DNA of 64,000 nt from PALSA-894 sp963734185 (GCA_963734185.1 CAVTGA010000001.1:558001-622000); one strand, 5' to 3'. Shown: positions 16,719-25,458, counted from the first letter of the stretch. Notes: a model not told the origin generated them from the letters alone. Numbers and translations: made by a program.

Positions 16719-18728
16719 CTATTCCGGCGTCCTGAACTTCAGCCCGGCATAGATCGCCGCGCCCGGCGAGCGATAGGAGAACACCTCCTCGTAGCGCGCG
16801 TCGAAGATGTTTTCGCCGCGCAGGTAGACCGTCGCCCAGGGTTTCACGTCGTAGGAGATCTGTCCGGCGATTAGCGTGTAGGCGGCGAGCGTCACCGTCT
16901 CGCTCGGGAACTTGAACCAGGTGTCGGTCATCTTGCCGTTGTAGACGACCTGCGCGGTGGCCTTGCCGCGCCCGTCCGCGAACAGCACGGTCGCCGAGCC
17001 CGACGCCGCATGGCGCGGCCGGCGGATCTCCTGGATGCCCCGATCGTCGCGCGAATCCGTGTACGTGTAGGTGCCGGCGAGCGTGAGCCAGTCGGTCGGC
17101 CGCAGCTTCGCGGTCACCTCCACGCCTTGACGGCTCGACGTGCCGTCGAGGTTGCGCGTGGTGCTCATGAACCCCGGCAGGAACACGGTGACGATCTCGT
17201 GCTCGAGCCGCGAATTGAAATAGGTCACGTCGACGACCGCGCGGCCGTTCCACAAGGTCTGCTCCCAGCCCGTATCCCAGCCGATCGAGCTTTCAGGAAT
17301 GAGGTTGGGGTTGGGAATGAAGCTCTGGCGGATGAATCCGAACTGCTCGATGAAGCTCGGATTTGTCACGCCGCGGGCGATGCTCGTGTGCAGCCGTCCG
17401 CCGATCGGCGCGACCTTCTGTGACAGCGTGAAGCGCCAGGTGAGCTCGTCCTTGAACGGCTCGTTGAAATCCTGGCGCACGGCGGACGAGATCGTCGTGC
17501 CGGTCGCCAGCAGGTCGAGCACGTATTCGCCGCCGATGCCGGTGCTCCGGCGCGTCTTGTTGGCGCGGGCCGCCTCGAGATCCGCGCCGAACAGAAAATC
17601 GGCCTCGAAGCTGAAACGCTCGCGCCGCTCCTCGACGAAGCCGGTCAGCCGATGGTTCTCGCCGCCGAAGACATTACTGCCGAGGAGCAGGCTGCTCTTG
17701 TACGACAGGATATCGCTCGCTCCGTCCGTCACGGAGGTCTGGCCGAAGGGTCCCATGCCGAACGGGCCGAACGCGGAAACGTGCTGCTGTGCCGTGGTCA
17801 ACTTGACCGATTGGATCCAGCGATCGTCGAACAGCTTCAGGGTCGCCTCGACGCGACCGAGCGCATCCTGGTAGCGGCTGAGATCGCCGGCGCGGTCGAA
17901 GGTGAGGCCGGTGAAGTTGGGAAACTCGTTCTGCGGATCGGTTGCCGCCGCGCGCCGAAACAAGCGCAGGAAACCCTCGACGTTCAGATTCGGCGACAAG
18001 TCGACGCCGCCCTTCGCCGTGAAGGCGAAGCGTTTGGCGCCGTCGATCTCGTTGCCGTCGCGCGCGATGTTGAACCCGTCGGTCGTGCCGTAGGTAGTGG
18101 TGACCGCCAGGTACGCCGGTCCGAGCGCGCCGCGCGCCGACATCGCGACATTGGCGCTCTTCTGCGTCCCGCCCTCGAACCGGGCGTTGAACTCCGGCTT
18201 GGTCAGACCGCGTCCGGACTTGGTGGTGATGGTGAGCACGCCGGAATGCGCGTTGGCGCCGTACAGGCCCGATTGCGGCCCGCGCAACAGCTCGACGCGC
18301 TCGATGTCGTCGATCGGCATGTCGGCGAAATTGAATTCGCCGTCGCCGACCGCGTTGACCGGCACGCCGTCGATGATGACGAGCAGGTGGTTCGCCTCGG
18401 TGCCGCGCACGCGGAACTGGGTGAGCGAGCCGCGCGCACCCGACTGGTTGACGTGCAGGCCGGGCAGCGTGCGCATCGCGTCGGAGAGCTGGTTGAAACC
18501 GCTCGAGCGCATTTCCTCGCCGGTCATGACCGAGACCGCGGAGCCGACCTTCGAGGCTTCGATCGGCGTCAGGCTGGAGGAGAAGATCGTGAGCGGCGGC
18601 AGCTCGATCGGCTGCGCGTGCAACGGCGTGGCGATGAATGCCGCCAGCGCGGCCATGGCGAGACCGGCGGACCGGTCACGTCGCGTCGTGAGGATGGTGG
18701 TCGAAAGGAGAGTGGAACGAGCCCACAT
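16719..18728 (-). CDS. btuB: TonB-dependent receptor, probable vitamin B12 transporter BtuB
   Basis: A 669-residue outer-membrane beta-barrel receptor. A signal peptide (to about PLHAQ) is followed by a TonB-box-like segment (ELPPLTIFSSS), the plug domain (SAVSVMTGEEMRSSGFNQLSDAMRTLPGL, VRGTEANHLLVIIDGVPVN, VELLRGPQSGLYGANAHSGVLTI) and a 22-strand-type barrel ending in GLKFRTPE. A cobalamin riboswitch immediately upstream strongly supports B12 or cobinamide uptake. No BtuCDF or cobalamin genes lie in the window. Confidence 0.9.
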   Translation of the reverse strand: MWARSTLLSTTILTTRRDRSAGLAMAALAAFIATPLHAQPIELPPLTIFSSSLTPIEASKVGSAVSVMTGEEMRSSGFNQLSDAMRTLPGLHVNQSGARGSLTQFRVRGTEANHLLVIIDGVPVNAVGDGEFNFADMPIDDIERVELLRGPQSGLYGANAHSGVLTITTKSGRGLTKPEFNARFEGGTQKSANVAMSARGALGPAYLAVTTTYGTTDGFNIARDGNEIDGAKRFAFTAKGGVDLSPNLNVEGFLRLFRRAAATDPQNEFPNFTGLTFDRAGDLSRYQDALGRVEATLKLFDDRWIQSVKLTTAQQHVSAFGPFGMGPFGQTSVTDGASDILSYKSSLLLGSNVFGGENHRLTGFVEERRERFSFEADFLFGADLEAARANKTRRSTGIGGEYVLDLLATGTTISSAVRQDFNEPFKDELTWRFTLSQKVAPIGGRLHTSIARGVTNPSFIEQFGFIRQSFIPNPNLIPESSIGWDTGWEQTLWNGRAVVDVTYFNSRLEHEIVTVFLPGFMSTTRNLDGTSSRQGVEVTAKLRPTDWLTLAGTYTYTDSRDDRGIQEIRRPRHAASGSATVLFADGRGKATAQVVYNGKMTDTWFKFPSETVTLAAYTLIAGQISYDVKPWATVYLRGENIFDARYEEVFSYRSPGAAIYAGLKFRTPE

Positions 18729-18908
18729 GACATGCCCCCAAGCGTTTCAGGGTTGAACATGTCGCGGAGGCGCGAACGCACGACGCGTGCACCAGTCCAT
18801 GCCGAAGCATTCGGGGAACGGGCCATTGCCGATCCTCCACGACGGTTGCGCATGTCACCGCTGCGGAAGACCGCCCCGAGCGCACGCCCCGTGCGTCGGA
18901 AGGGTGAC

Positions 18909-19106
18909 CGGTCCAGGCAGGTCTCCTTGACTCGCGGGTCCTAGCCCTTGCTCCGCCTTCCCGGGGACTGTCCCAGTGGCAGTTTGGAGAAGGGCTCGCC
19001 GCTCACAGTTGCGGGGGCAGCTCCGGGATCGGCGTTGGCCGCGAACGACGGCCTTCGCCTCACCGGATTCCCTCTTGGCCGGCCTGATCCGAGGCCGGCA
19101 CACCTG
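18909..19106 (-). promoter_or_regulatory. cobalamin (B12) riboswitch
   Basis: Read on the minus strand, the leader contains GGGAATCCGGTGAGGCGAAG, then GAGCTGCCCCCGCAACTGTG and GAGCGGCGAGCCC, the B12-box GCCACTGGGACAGTCC, and finally AGTCAAGGAGACCTGCCTGG. These match the AdoCbl riboswitch core, B12 box and P1 closing strand in order. It lies about 180 bp upstream of the btuB start, so it should repress the transporter when cobalamin is abundant. Confidence 0.92.
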
Positions 19107-19199
19107 TACCGAATGAACAGTCAAAGAGGCAGCGTCGGGCTTGTCAATCGTTCGGCCGCGCCGATTGCGAATTGCCGCAACACAGATGCTCAAATGCAA

Positions 19200-19221
19200 C
19201 AGGGCCGCGCGAGCGGCCCTG
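19200..19221 (-). terminator. hairpin after the metallo-beta-lactamase gene
   Basis: CAGGGCCGC-GCGA-GCGGCCCTG is a perfect 9-bp stem with a 4-base loop, 27 bp after the stop of the minus-strand gene. There is no strong T run. Confidence 0.5.
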
Positions 19222-19247
19222 GCACTGCCTCCGTCGGCAAGCCTGCT

Positions 19248-20222
19248 TCAGAGCGAGGGCTGCCACATCACCGGTGCGAGGTCGTAATTGTGCGCGCCGG
19301 TCTTGGTGATGTAGCCCGAGGCCGGGAACGGGAAGTGATAGCCCTGCACCAGCATGCGGTCGACCGCCGCGCGATCGAGCAGCGTTTTGCGCGTCTCCGC
19401 CGCCTTGGCGCCGTCGACGTCGAACGCGGCGTGCCAGTCCGGATTGCGCACGAACAGCCACGGATTGTTCGTGGTGTCGCTGAGCACCAGCATCGACTGG
19501 TTGCCCGAGGCGACCGCGAACACGGTGTGGCCCGGGGTGTGACCGGGCGCCGCGAGCGCGGTGATGCCGGGCGCGACCTCCTTGCCGGCGTCGAACTTCT
19601 CGACCTTGGACGCGATGTCGCCGAACACGCGGCGCACGTTGAGCCAGGCCGGCCGGGCGCCTTCCGGCGCCTTGGCCATGTTGGCGTCGTCCATCCAGTG
19701 CGCCCATTCGGCCGCCGGCACCTTGACCTCGGCGCTGGGGAAGACCTGCTGGCCCTCCTTGGTCTTGAGGCCGTTGATGTGGTCGGGATGGAAGTGCGAG
19801 ATCAGGATCGTGTCGATGTTCTTGGCATCGATGCCGGCGGCGGCGAGGTTGGCGGTGAACGCGCCCGCGGTCGGCGCGAGCTGGCCGCCGGTGGCGGTAT
19901 CGATCAGCACGAGTTTCGAGCCGGTGTTGACCACCAGCGCGGTGAACGGGATCTGCAGCTTGCCCGCGGGCATGTGCACGTCCGCCATCGCCTTCTGCAC
20001 CGCGGGCCAGGGCGCATTGGCGATGAACTTGTTGTCGATGTCGCGGTTCCAGATGCCGTCATGGATCGCGGTCAATTCGTAGGAGCCGACCTTGTAGCGG
20101 TAGAAGGCCGCGGCCTGTTTGCCGGCGGCGGGGGCGGCGGCAAAGCCTGCCTGCGGCAAGGCGCTCGCGGCGGCCGCGAGCGCGGAGCCGGCGAGCAGCG
20201 AACGGCGGGAAAGTTCAGTCAT
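19248..20222 (-). CDS. Tat-exported metallo-beta-lactamase-fold hydrolase
   Basis: A 324-residue zinc hydrolase. The N-terminus (LSRRSLLAGSALAAAASALPQAGFA) is a twin-arginine signal, so export occurs folded to the periplasm. The catalytic metal motif is ISHFHPDHINGL (HxHxDH), with VLIDTATGG before it and GHTPGHTVFAVASG, LVLSDTTN and a C-terminal GYHFPFPASGY completing the metal ligands. This is the same broad family as periplasmic lactonase/quorum-quenching-like and arylsulfatase-like MBLs; the substrate cannot be told from sequence. Confidence 0.88.
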   Translation of the reverse strand: MTELSRRSLLAGSALAAAASALPQAGFAAAPAAGKQAAAFYRYKVGSYELTAIHDGIWNRDIDNKFIANAPWPAVQKAMADVHMPAGKLQIPFTALVVNTGSKLVLIDTATGGQLAPTAGAFTANLAAAGIDAKNIDTILISHFHPDHINGLKTKEGQQVFPSAEVKVPAAEWAHWMDDANMAKAPEGARPAWLNVRRVFGDIASKVEKFDAGKEVAPGITALAAPGHTPGHTVFAVASGNQSMLVLSDTTNNPWLFVRNPDWHAAFDVDGAKAAETRKTLLDRAAVDRMLVQGYHFPFPASGYITKTGAHNYDLAPVMWQPSL

Positions 20223-20329
20223 GATGTCCTCCCTGACATGCGACCGAAGGTGATTTTCGAAGCCTCATTGTCGGGCCGCGACGGCGCGATGTCAGGGCGC
20301 CATTCGGCCGTTTCACGTCAACGTGAACT

Positions 20330-21487
20330 TTACTCCGCCGCCACCCGCTGCGCCGCCGCGCCTTTCATCTTCACCACCACCTTGATGGCGTCGTCGATGC
20401 GCTCGCGCGCATAACGGATCGCGGTCGGCAGGTCGGCGAGCGGGAACGTGTGGGTGTGGATCCTGGTGGCGTCGAAGCGCTTCTGCGCCATGAAGGCCTC
20501 AGCGCGGTGGGTCGCGCTCTTGCCCTCGCCGCGGATGCCGTAGAGGTAGATGTTGTTGCGCACGATGTGGGCGACGTCTACCGGCGTTTCCTCGTGCGGG
20601 AATGCGGCGAGACAGACCTTGCCGCCGCGGTTGACCATGCGGATCGCCTCGTTGACCGAATTGGGCGCGCCGGCGCATTCGAGCACGTAGTCGACGCCGC
20701 CGCCGGCAAGCTTGCGCACCGCCGCGACCGGATCCTCGTTGCGCACGTTGATCACGTGGTCGGCGCCGAGCGCGAGTCCGATCTTGAGCCGGTTGTCGCG
20801 CGTGCCGGTGAGGATCACCGGCTGGGCGCCGAGCGCTTTGGCTACGGCAACGCCAAGAAGCCCGATCGGGCCGGGGCCGGTCACCACCACGCTCTCGCCC
20901 GCGACCAGTCCGCCGAGCTCGGTCAGGCCGTACATCGCCGTGCCGGCGGTGACCACCAAGGTCGCCTCCTCGTCGGTCATCGCGTCGGCAATCGCGATCA
21001 GCGTGTTGATGTTGTTGACCTGGTATTCGCAGAACCCGCCGTCGGTGGTGAAGCCGTTGGCGCGGTGGCCCTTGTCGACGTCGCCGTAGTTGAGTCCGTA
21101 GTTGTGGCACGCGGTGTACATGCCGGCGCGGCAGCGCTTGCACTGGCCGCAGCCGGCGTGGATCTCCACGGTCACGCGCTGGCCGATCTTGAATTCGTCC
21201 ACGCCGGGACCGAGCGCCGCGACCGTGCCCATGTATTCGTGGCCGGGGGTGAAGTTCTTGTTGAACGGGGCACCGCCCTGGATCATGGCCGGCGGCCCGT
21301 GCCAGATGATCTCGAGGTCGGTGGCGCAGATCGCGACCGCGTCGATGCGCACCAGCACTTCGGCGCGCTTCGGCACCGGCACCGGCTTGTCGATGAGCTT
21401 CAGTTCGCCGGGATCGCCCAACACCCAGGCCTTCATGGTGGTGGGGAGGAGGTCGCCGCTCGTCTTCACGCCGGGGGGTGCGTACAT
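20330..21487 (-). CDS. zinc-dependent alcohol dehydrogenase (MDR family)
   Basis: A 385-residue medium-chain dehydrogenase. It starts MYAPPGVKTSGDLLPTTMKAWVL. Catalytic-zinc residues are in AICATDLEI and PGHEYMGTV; the four structural-zinc cysteines are in CGQCKRCRAGMYTACHNYG. The nucleotide fold is VVTGPGPIGLLGVAVAKALGAQ. This resembles sorbitol/threonine dehydrogenase-like members; substrate not determinable. ATG at 21487 is favoured over an upstream extension that lacks family similarity. Confidence 0.9.
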   Translation of the reverse strand: MYAPPGVKTSGDLLPTTMKAWVLGDPGELKLIDKPVPVPKRAEVLVRIDAVAICATDLEIIWHGPPAMIQGGAPFNKNFTPGHEYMGTVAALGPGVDEFKIGQRVTVEIHAGCGQCKRCRAGMYTACHNYGLNYGDVDKGHRANGFTTDGGFCEYQVNNINTLIAIADAMTDEEATLVVTAGTAMYGLTELGGLVAGESVVVTGPGPIGLLGVAVAKALGAQPVILTGTRDNRLKIGLALGADHVINVRNEDPVAAVRKLAGGGVDYVLECAGAPNSVNEAIRMVNRGGKVCLAAFPHEETPVDVAHIVRNNIYLYGIRGEGKSATHRAEAFMAQKRFDATRIHTHTFPLADLPTAIRYARERIDDAIKVVVKMKGAAAQRVAAE

Positions 21488-21558
21488 CGTCTGCGTTCCT
21501 CGGGCCGAATTCGTGTGCACACTATGGGAATACGCCGGCGGCGGGAAGGTGTGGGGGT

Positions 21559-21660
21559 TGTAGCCCGGCCTTCGCGGCACGCGAAAGCCGGGGGCGGCGT
21601 CACTGGGCGGCAAGACCATTCCCGGCTTTCGCCGAAGAAGCGGAAAGCCGGGCTACGGGT
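21559..21660. repeat. dispersed inverted repeat (TAGCCCGG... family)
   Basis: TAGCCCGGCCTTCGCGGC...GCGAAAGCCGGG is followed by a second inverted pair CCCGGCTTTCGCC...GGAAAGCCGGGCTACG. Same family as 15929-16041. Confidence 0.65.
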
Positions 21661-21760
21661 GCCTGATCACTTGTGCCGCGACGGTAAAGGCGCGGTTCGC
21701 GCCGGCGTGGAAATTGCGCGCATCGCGGACGCCGTGTTCGGATGCGCCTGACTCCGCCGC

Positions 21761-22552
21761 TCAATCCAGGCCCGATGCTCCCGCCAGCCTCCGCCCGATC
21801 GCGCGTACCGCATCCGCGCACGGGCCGGGGGCCTCGAACGCCGCCAGCTCGCGGCCGAGGGCGATCCACTTGTCCGGGCGCAGCGGGCGCGAGAGGCGCA
21901 GGAGCCAATGGCCGCCGAACTCCTCGTCACGCCCCGATGAGCTCGCCGCGCGCTCCTGCTCCGCCGCGAGCAGCCACTCGGTGAGCGCGATGACGGCGGG
22001 CTCCGGCGGCCCGCACCGGGATCTTGCCGCCAGCGCCAGGAGACCGACTCCGAGAAACGGGATTTCATCCTCCAACAACAGCTCGTCGCGCAGGCGCGGG
22101 ATGAACCAGGCGACCGCCGCCATCGCCTCCTCTTCGAAGCCGGCATTCAGGCGCTGCAGGCTCTCGAGCAACTGCATCAGCGTGGCATCGAAACCGAAGT
22201 CGATGATTCCACGCGTCTCCTCGTCGCCGTAAGCGCGGATCAGCGCCGCGCAGGCGAACGCGCGCGCCCAATGGCCGCGCCTGCCAGTCATTTCGCCTTC
22301 GCGGCCCGCGCGCTCGACCGCGTCCGGTTCGCTCCATCGGGTCAGCTCCAGGACTTCCCGCGGCTGCCATCGCAGCGGGCGCGCGACGATGCCGTCGCGA
22401 ACCTTGCGCAGTCCGGCCAGGTGTTCCGGGACATTGAGCCCGTAATCCGCCGCGGCGATGTTCTCAAGCATGGCATCGTCGATGTGCGGCGCGATGCGGC
22501 GCAGCAGCGCATCGCCGTCGGGCTTGAAGGGGGTGCAGAGATCGGGGGCCAT
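21761..22552 (-). CDS. hypothetical protein, helical, unrecognised
   Basis: The 263-residue product starts MAPDLCTPFKPDGDALLRRIAPHID (ATG 22552; an in-frame GTG at 22564 is possible). It is predicted all-alpha and acidic, with no membrane segment or signal. I do not recognise its family. Motif-like segments are DYGLNVPEHLAGLRKVRDG, HWARAFACAALIRAYGD and DEIPFLGVGLLALAA. It faces the toxin-antitoxin pair across about 150 bp. Confidence 0.55.
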   Translation of the reverse strand: MAPDLCTPFKPDGDALLRRIAPHIDDAMLENIAAADYGLNVPEHLAGLRKVRDGIVARPLRWQPREVLELTRWSEPDAVERAGREGEMTGRRGHWARAFACAALIRAYGDEETRGIIDFGFDATLMQLLESLQRLNAGFEEEAMAAVAWFIPRLRDELLLEDEIPFLGVGLLALAARSRCGPPEPAVIALTEWLLAAEQERAASSSGRDEEFGGHWLLRLSRPLRPDKWIALGRELAAFEAPGPCADAVRAIGRRLAGASGLD

Positions 22553-22675
22553 TTTCCGTCGCACAGCGCGGGGGGCGGGCGCAGGCGCAGGGCTCCGCGC
22601 GCCCGCGTCAAACTATCAAGGAAAGCTGTCTGCGGCACGAAAGACGGCACGCTTAAAGGCGGTCGTGGACGGCTA

Positions 22676-22694
22676 ATATCAAATCTGATATAAA
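22676..22694 (+). promoter_or_regulatory. probable promoter/operator of the toxin-antitoxin pair
   Basis: ATATCA-AATC-TGATAT is a perfect inverted repeat (22676-22691) overlapping a TATAAA -10-like box (22689-22694), 8-11 bp before the toxin ATG. A -10 so close to the start codon implies a leaderless or near-leaderless transcript. The palindrome fits an autoregulatory operator. Confidence 0.5.
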
Positions 22695-22701
22695 AGATCG
22701 A

Positions 22702-23028
22702 ATGAAGCCGGTCGTCTTTCTCGCAGACTCGCTGGAGAGCCTGCGTGCTTTTCCGCAGCGGGCGCGCCGCGACGCCGGTTTTCAGTTGGACCGGGTGCAG
22801 CGAGGACTCGATCCGGACGACTGGAAGCCCATGCAGACAGTTGGACCGGGCGTGAGGGAAATCCGCGTGCGCGATGTATCGGGAGCGTTTCGGGTCGTGT
22901 ATGTCGCGACCTTCGCCGAGGCCGTCTACGTGCTGCACGCCTTTGCCAAGAAGACGCAGCGAACCGCGCCGCGCGATCTGGCGCTTGCGGAATCGCGGTT
23001 TCGGGCATTGAAGCGCGGAGGAGCATGA
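22702..23028 (+). CDS. HigB/RelE-superfamily toxin (phage Gp49-like)
   Basis: A 108-residue toxin candidate of the type II TA, RelE/HigB Gp49-like family, which cleave mRNA on the ribosome. It shows LESLRAFPQRARRDAGFQL, the core GVREIRVRDVSGAFRVVYVATFAEAVYVLHAF and the basic tail KKTQRTAPRDLALAESRF typical of this family. The toxin gene precedes the antitoxin, as usual in higBA. Stop and start overlap (ATGATG at 23025-23030). Confidence 0.88.
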   Translation: MKPVVFLADSLESLRAFPQRARRDAGFQLDRVQRGLDPDDWKPMQTVGPGVREIRVRDVSGAFRVVYVATFAEAVYVLHAFAKKTQRTAPRDLALAESRFRALKRGGA

Positions 23029-23312
23029 TGAAACGGCGACACTATGAGAGCGTGTGGGACGCGATCGAACCGTCGCGCGCGCAGGCCGCCAACATGAAGG
23101 CGCGCGCCGAGATGATGATTGCGATCCGCGAGACCGTCGCCACATGGGGCCTGACCCAGGCGGCGGCCGCCAAGCGGCTCGGCCTGACGCAGCCGCGCAT
23201 GAACGACCTGCTGCGTGGGCGCATCAACAAGTTCAGCCTCGACGCGCTGGTTAATGTCGCGATGCAGGCCGGGCTCGCGGTGCGCGTCGAGATCGTGCGG
23301 CCGGCGGCGTAG
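23025..23312 (+). CDS. HigA-like XRE-family antitoxin
   Basis: The 95-residue protein has a helix-turn-helix at about residues 44-75 (GLTQAAAAKRLGLTQPRMNDLLRGRINKF), typical of HigA/XRE antitoxins, followed by a small beta hairpin (MQAGLAVRVEIVRPA). The ATG overlaps the toxin stop, implying translational coupling and that both are made from one autoregulated transcript. It likely neutralises the upstream toxin and binds the ATATCA...TGATAT palindrome. Confidence 0.88.
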   Translation: MMKRRHYESVWDAIEPSRAQAANMKARAEMMIAIRETVATWGLTQAAAAKRLGLTQPRMNDLLRGRINKFSLDALVNVAMQAGLAVRVEIVRPAA

Positions 23313-23367
23313 CAGTCGCAGATCGACCTGAGCGCTCTTGGTCTCGTTCGGCACCGTGCCCGTGTTG

Positions 23368-23532
23368 TCACTTCTTCCGAGCGGGGACTCCCCTGGAGAG
23401 TGCCTGTTCTACAAGCCGACGGATGGCTTCAGAGCGGGTCGGCAAGTCAGGCTGTTGACGCCGCCATTCGTCGACCGCGGCTAGGAATCCGGGCGGAACC
23501 CGCATCTCGAATCGCTCTGTCTTTTCGTTCAT
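23368..23532 (-). CDS. ribbon-helix-helix transcriptional regulator
   Basis: A 54-residue Arc/CopG-like regulator. TERFEMRVPPGFLAAVDEWRRQ gives the ribbon strand (EMRV) and first helix, and RSEAIRRLVEQAL the second helix. ATG at 23532 is preferred; an earlier in-frame ATG lies at 23565. A paired palindrome directly upstream (23544-23581) is a likely autoregulatory operator. It lies just downstream of the HigBA-like pair, convergent with it, and has no toxin partner of its own that I can see. Confidence 0.8.
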   Translation of the reverse strand: MNEKTERFEMRVPPGFLAAVDEWRRQQPDLPTRSEAIRRLVEQALSRGVPARKK

Positions 23533-23543
23533 GTACGTATTGA

Positions 23544-23581
23544 CCGTGTTGCACGGATATGTCATGATCCGTATTGTACGG
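23544..23581. promoter_or_regulatory. paired palindromic operator upstream of the RHH gene
   Basis: Two 13-bp imperfect palindromes, CCGTGTTGCACGG (23544-23556) and CCGTATTGTACGG (23569-23581), differ at only two symmetric positions and are spaced 25 bp start to start. The inner arms ACGGAT...ATCCGT form a nested palindrome across the gap. Position, symmetry and repetition fit dimer-of-dimers binding by the ribbon-helix-helix protein. Confidence 0.6.
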
Positions 23582-23649
23582 ACTACGAAGCGGCCCGCAA
23601 CGGCGCTGGAACGCCATCACGGGCCTGACCCGAGCCAGGAGGTAAGTCC

Positions 23650-24129
23650 ATGGCCAAGGCTAAACACAATTCTATCACATGGCGGAGCTTGCTTTCAGGG
23701 GCGGCAGCCACGGTCATTGCAACCCCCGCCGCAGCGCCGGCGGTCGCCGCGGCTCCCGCCATCGCTCCCGACCCCGTCTTCGCGGCGATCGAGGCACACG
23801 TTCAAGCCTACAAGGGATTCATCGCCGTTCTCGACGATCTGGCGGCCGCAGAGCAGACGGCATGGCACGCGCCGCGCGGCCAACGCCGCGCCGCCAACAA
23901 AAGGCTCGCCGAGGCGGAGCGTGCCGAGCGACGCTTCGGCGACCTCGAGGACGACGCGATGGATCGCCTCGTCGCCACGGTGCCGCAGACGCCGGAAGGC
24001 GCCTTAGCGATGCTGCGCTACGTTCGCGAGCGTTACGAGCAGGAGCACACGATGGAGGAGGAGGAACTCATGGCGCTGCTCGGCTCGATCGAGCAGGCGA
24101 TACGTCGGGAGGCCGGGCTGCCAGCGTAG
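23650..24129 (+). CDS. hypothetical protein with N-terminal hydrophobic segment
   Basis: A 159-residue protein starting MAKAKHNSITWRSLLSGAAATVIATPAAAPAVAAAPAI. The N-terminus looks like a signal or tail-in anchor rich in Ala. The remainder is an acidic helical domain (AAEQTAWHAPRGQRRAANKRLAEAERAERRF) with possible coiled coil. I do not recognise a family. An AGGAGG ribosome site lies about 8 bp before the ATG. Confidence 0.6.
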   Translation: MAKAKHNSITWRSLLSGAAATVIATPAAAPAVAAAPAIAPDPVFAAIEAHVQAYKGFIAVLDDLAAAEQTAWHAPRGQRRAANKRLAEAERAERRFGDLEDDAMDRLVATVPQTPEGALAMLRYVRERYEQEHTMEEEELMALLGSIEQAIRREAGLPA

Positions 24130-24186
24130 CTATAGAGCCAAATCCTATGAGGTTGTCGCCTGTTCGGTCATGTCGTCGGACTAAAC

Positions 24187-24345
24187 ACTTGTCCCGGCCA
24201 TCCACGTCTTACTTGGACTCCCGCCGCAACGAAGACGTGGATGCCCGCAACAAGTGCGGGCATGACGGTGAGAGATCGTGCGCCTCGAATGGCGGGCACG
24301 CTTCGCCCTGCCTTCGCAGGGCTTCACTTTGCCCGCCCTACGACG
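24187..24345. repeat. two adjacent dispersed palindromic repeats
   Basis: First element (24187-24271): CCCGGCCATCCACGTCTT...AGACGTGGATGCCCGC...GCGGGCATGACGGTG, same family as 1080-1177. Second (24289-24345): GGCGGGCACGCTTCGC...CTTTGCCCGCCCTACGACG, a GGGCGGGCAAAG-family element (compare 30669-30856). They fill the gap before the gentisate dioxygenase gene. Confidence 0.65.
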
Positions 24346-25387
24346 CCGGCCGCTCGCGCTCCTCGTAGAAATTGAGCTTCTGCTGCAGCGGCGTGTCGTG
24401 CACGCGGATCAGGAACGCCGGGTCCTGGCCCGTCGCCGCGTGTTCGCACAGCGCAAATACCGGCGCCGAGAACGTGTCGCCGCGCTTCCACGCGAAGGTC
24501 TCGCCGTTGACGGTCGAGCGGCCCGCTCCTTCGACCACATGATGCACGTTGGAGGTCGAGCGCAGCGGGGGTTGGAGTTTCTCGCCCGGGCGCAGCATCA
24601 TGGCGGTGAAGCCCATGGTCGGCAGGCAGGCGTCGCCGGTTTCCGGGTTGATGTATTCCATCTCGATTGCTTCGCCGCGCGGGGTTTGCTCCGCAAGCCG
24701 GCGCAGCGCGCTTTCGGTGTTGCGCCAGGGATAGCGCATCATCGGATATTTCGGCCGCCCGTTGCGCCGCGCCGGCACCAGGCCGGCTTCGCTGTACTCG
24801 ACCTCGGACGCGTCGGGCCGGTTCTTCGGCGCCTGCAGCTCGCGCTCAATCGAATAGGCGGCTTCGAGGTTGATGAACAGCGGCAGGTCGAGCGCGTCGA
24901 GCCAGATCACCGGGTCCTTGCCGTCGTGGCCGTGGTCGTGCCACGCGCCGCCCGGCGTGAGGATCAGGTCGCCGCGGCTCATCATGCATTTCTCCGAGTT
25001 GACGATGGTGTAGGCGCCTTCGCCCTCGACGATGATGCGCGCCGCGCTCGGCGTGTGGCGGTGCGCCGGCGCCTTCTCGCCCGGCAGCAGCAGCTGCATG
25101 CCGCAGAAGATCGAGCCGGTGACCTGCATGGCGCCGGGGCCGCGCCCGGGATCGGACAGGATCAGCACGCGCCGCTCGGCCTTTTCGACCGGGGTCAGTT
25201 CGCCGGCGCGCAACAGCAGCGGACGGATCGTGTCGAACGCCCACAGGCACGGCTTGCTCAACGGCACCGGCGCGTCGTGCGGAAGCGCCTTGCGCATCAG
25301 CGGCCAGAGCGGGGTGGTGTTGGAGCTTTCGAGCGCCTGCCGGTAATCGAGCGGCAGCTCCTCCATGGTGCCGAGGTTCGTGCTCAT
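24338..25387 (-). CDS. gentisate 1,2-dioxygenase
   Basis: This bicupin Fe(II) enzyme cleaves gentisate (2,5-dihydroxybenzoate) to maleylpyruvate. The 349-residue product shows the first cupin metal motif AHRHTPSAARIIVEGEGAYTIV and the mononuclear-iron signatures GGAWHDHGHDGKDPVIWLD, plus the second cupin LRSTSNVHHVVEGAGRSTVNGETFAWKRGDTF. Gentisate pathway partners (maleylpyruvate isomerase, fumarylpyruvate hydrolase) are not next to it. Confidence 0.93.
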   Translation of the reverse strand: MSTNLGTMEELPLDYRQALESSNTTPLWPLMRKALPHDAPVPLSKPCLWAFDTIRPLLLRAGELTPVEKAERRVLILSDPGRGPGAMQVTGSIFCGMQLLLPGEKAPAHRHTPSAARIIVEGEGAYTIVNSEKCMMSRGDLILTPGGAWHDHGHDGKDPVIWLDALDLPLFINLEAAYSIERELQAPKNRPDASEVEYSEAGLVPARRNGRPKYPMMRYPWRNTESALRRLAEQTPRGEAIEMEYINPETGDACLPTMGFTAMMLRPGEKLQPPLRSTSNVHHVVEGAGRSTVNGETFAWKRGDTFSAPVFALCEHAATGQDPAFLIRVHDTPLQQKLNFYEERERPAS

Positions 25388-25458
25388 GGGTGTCTCCTAT
25401 CCGGGTTTGGCCGATTCATAAGCCAAGCGGGGCTTGCTGTCATGCGAGGTCCGGGGCT

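Noticed and set aside
17652..18944. 430-codon plus-strand frame opposite btuB
   Set aside because: Antisense shadow of the TonB-dependent receptor.
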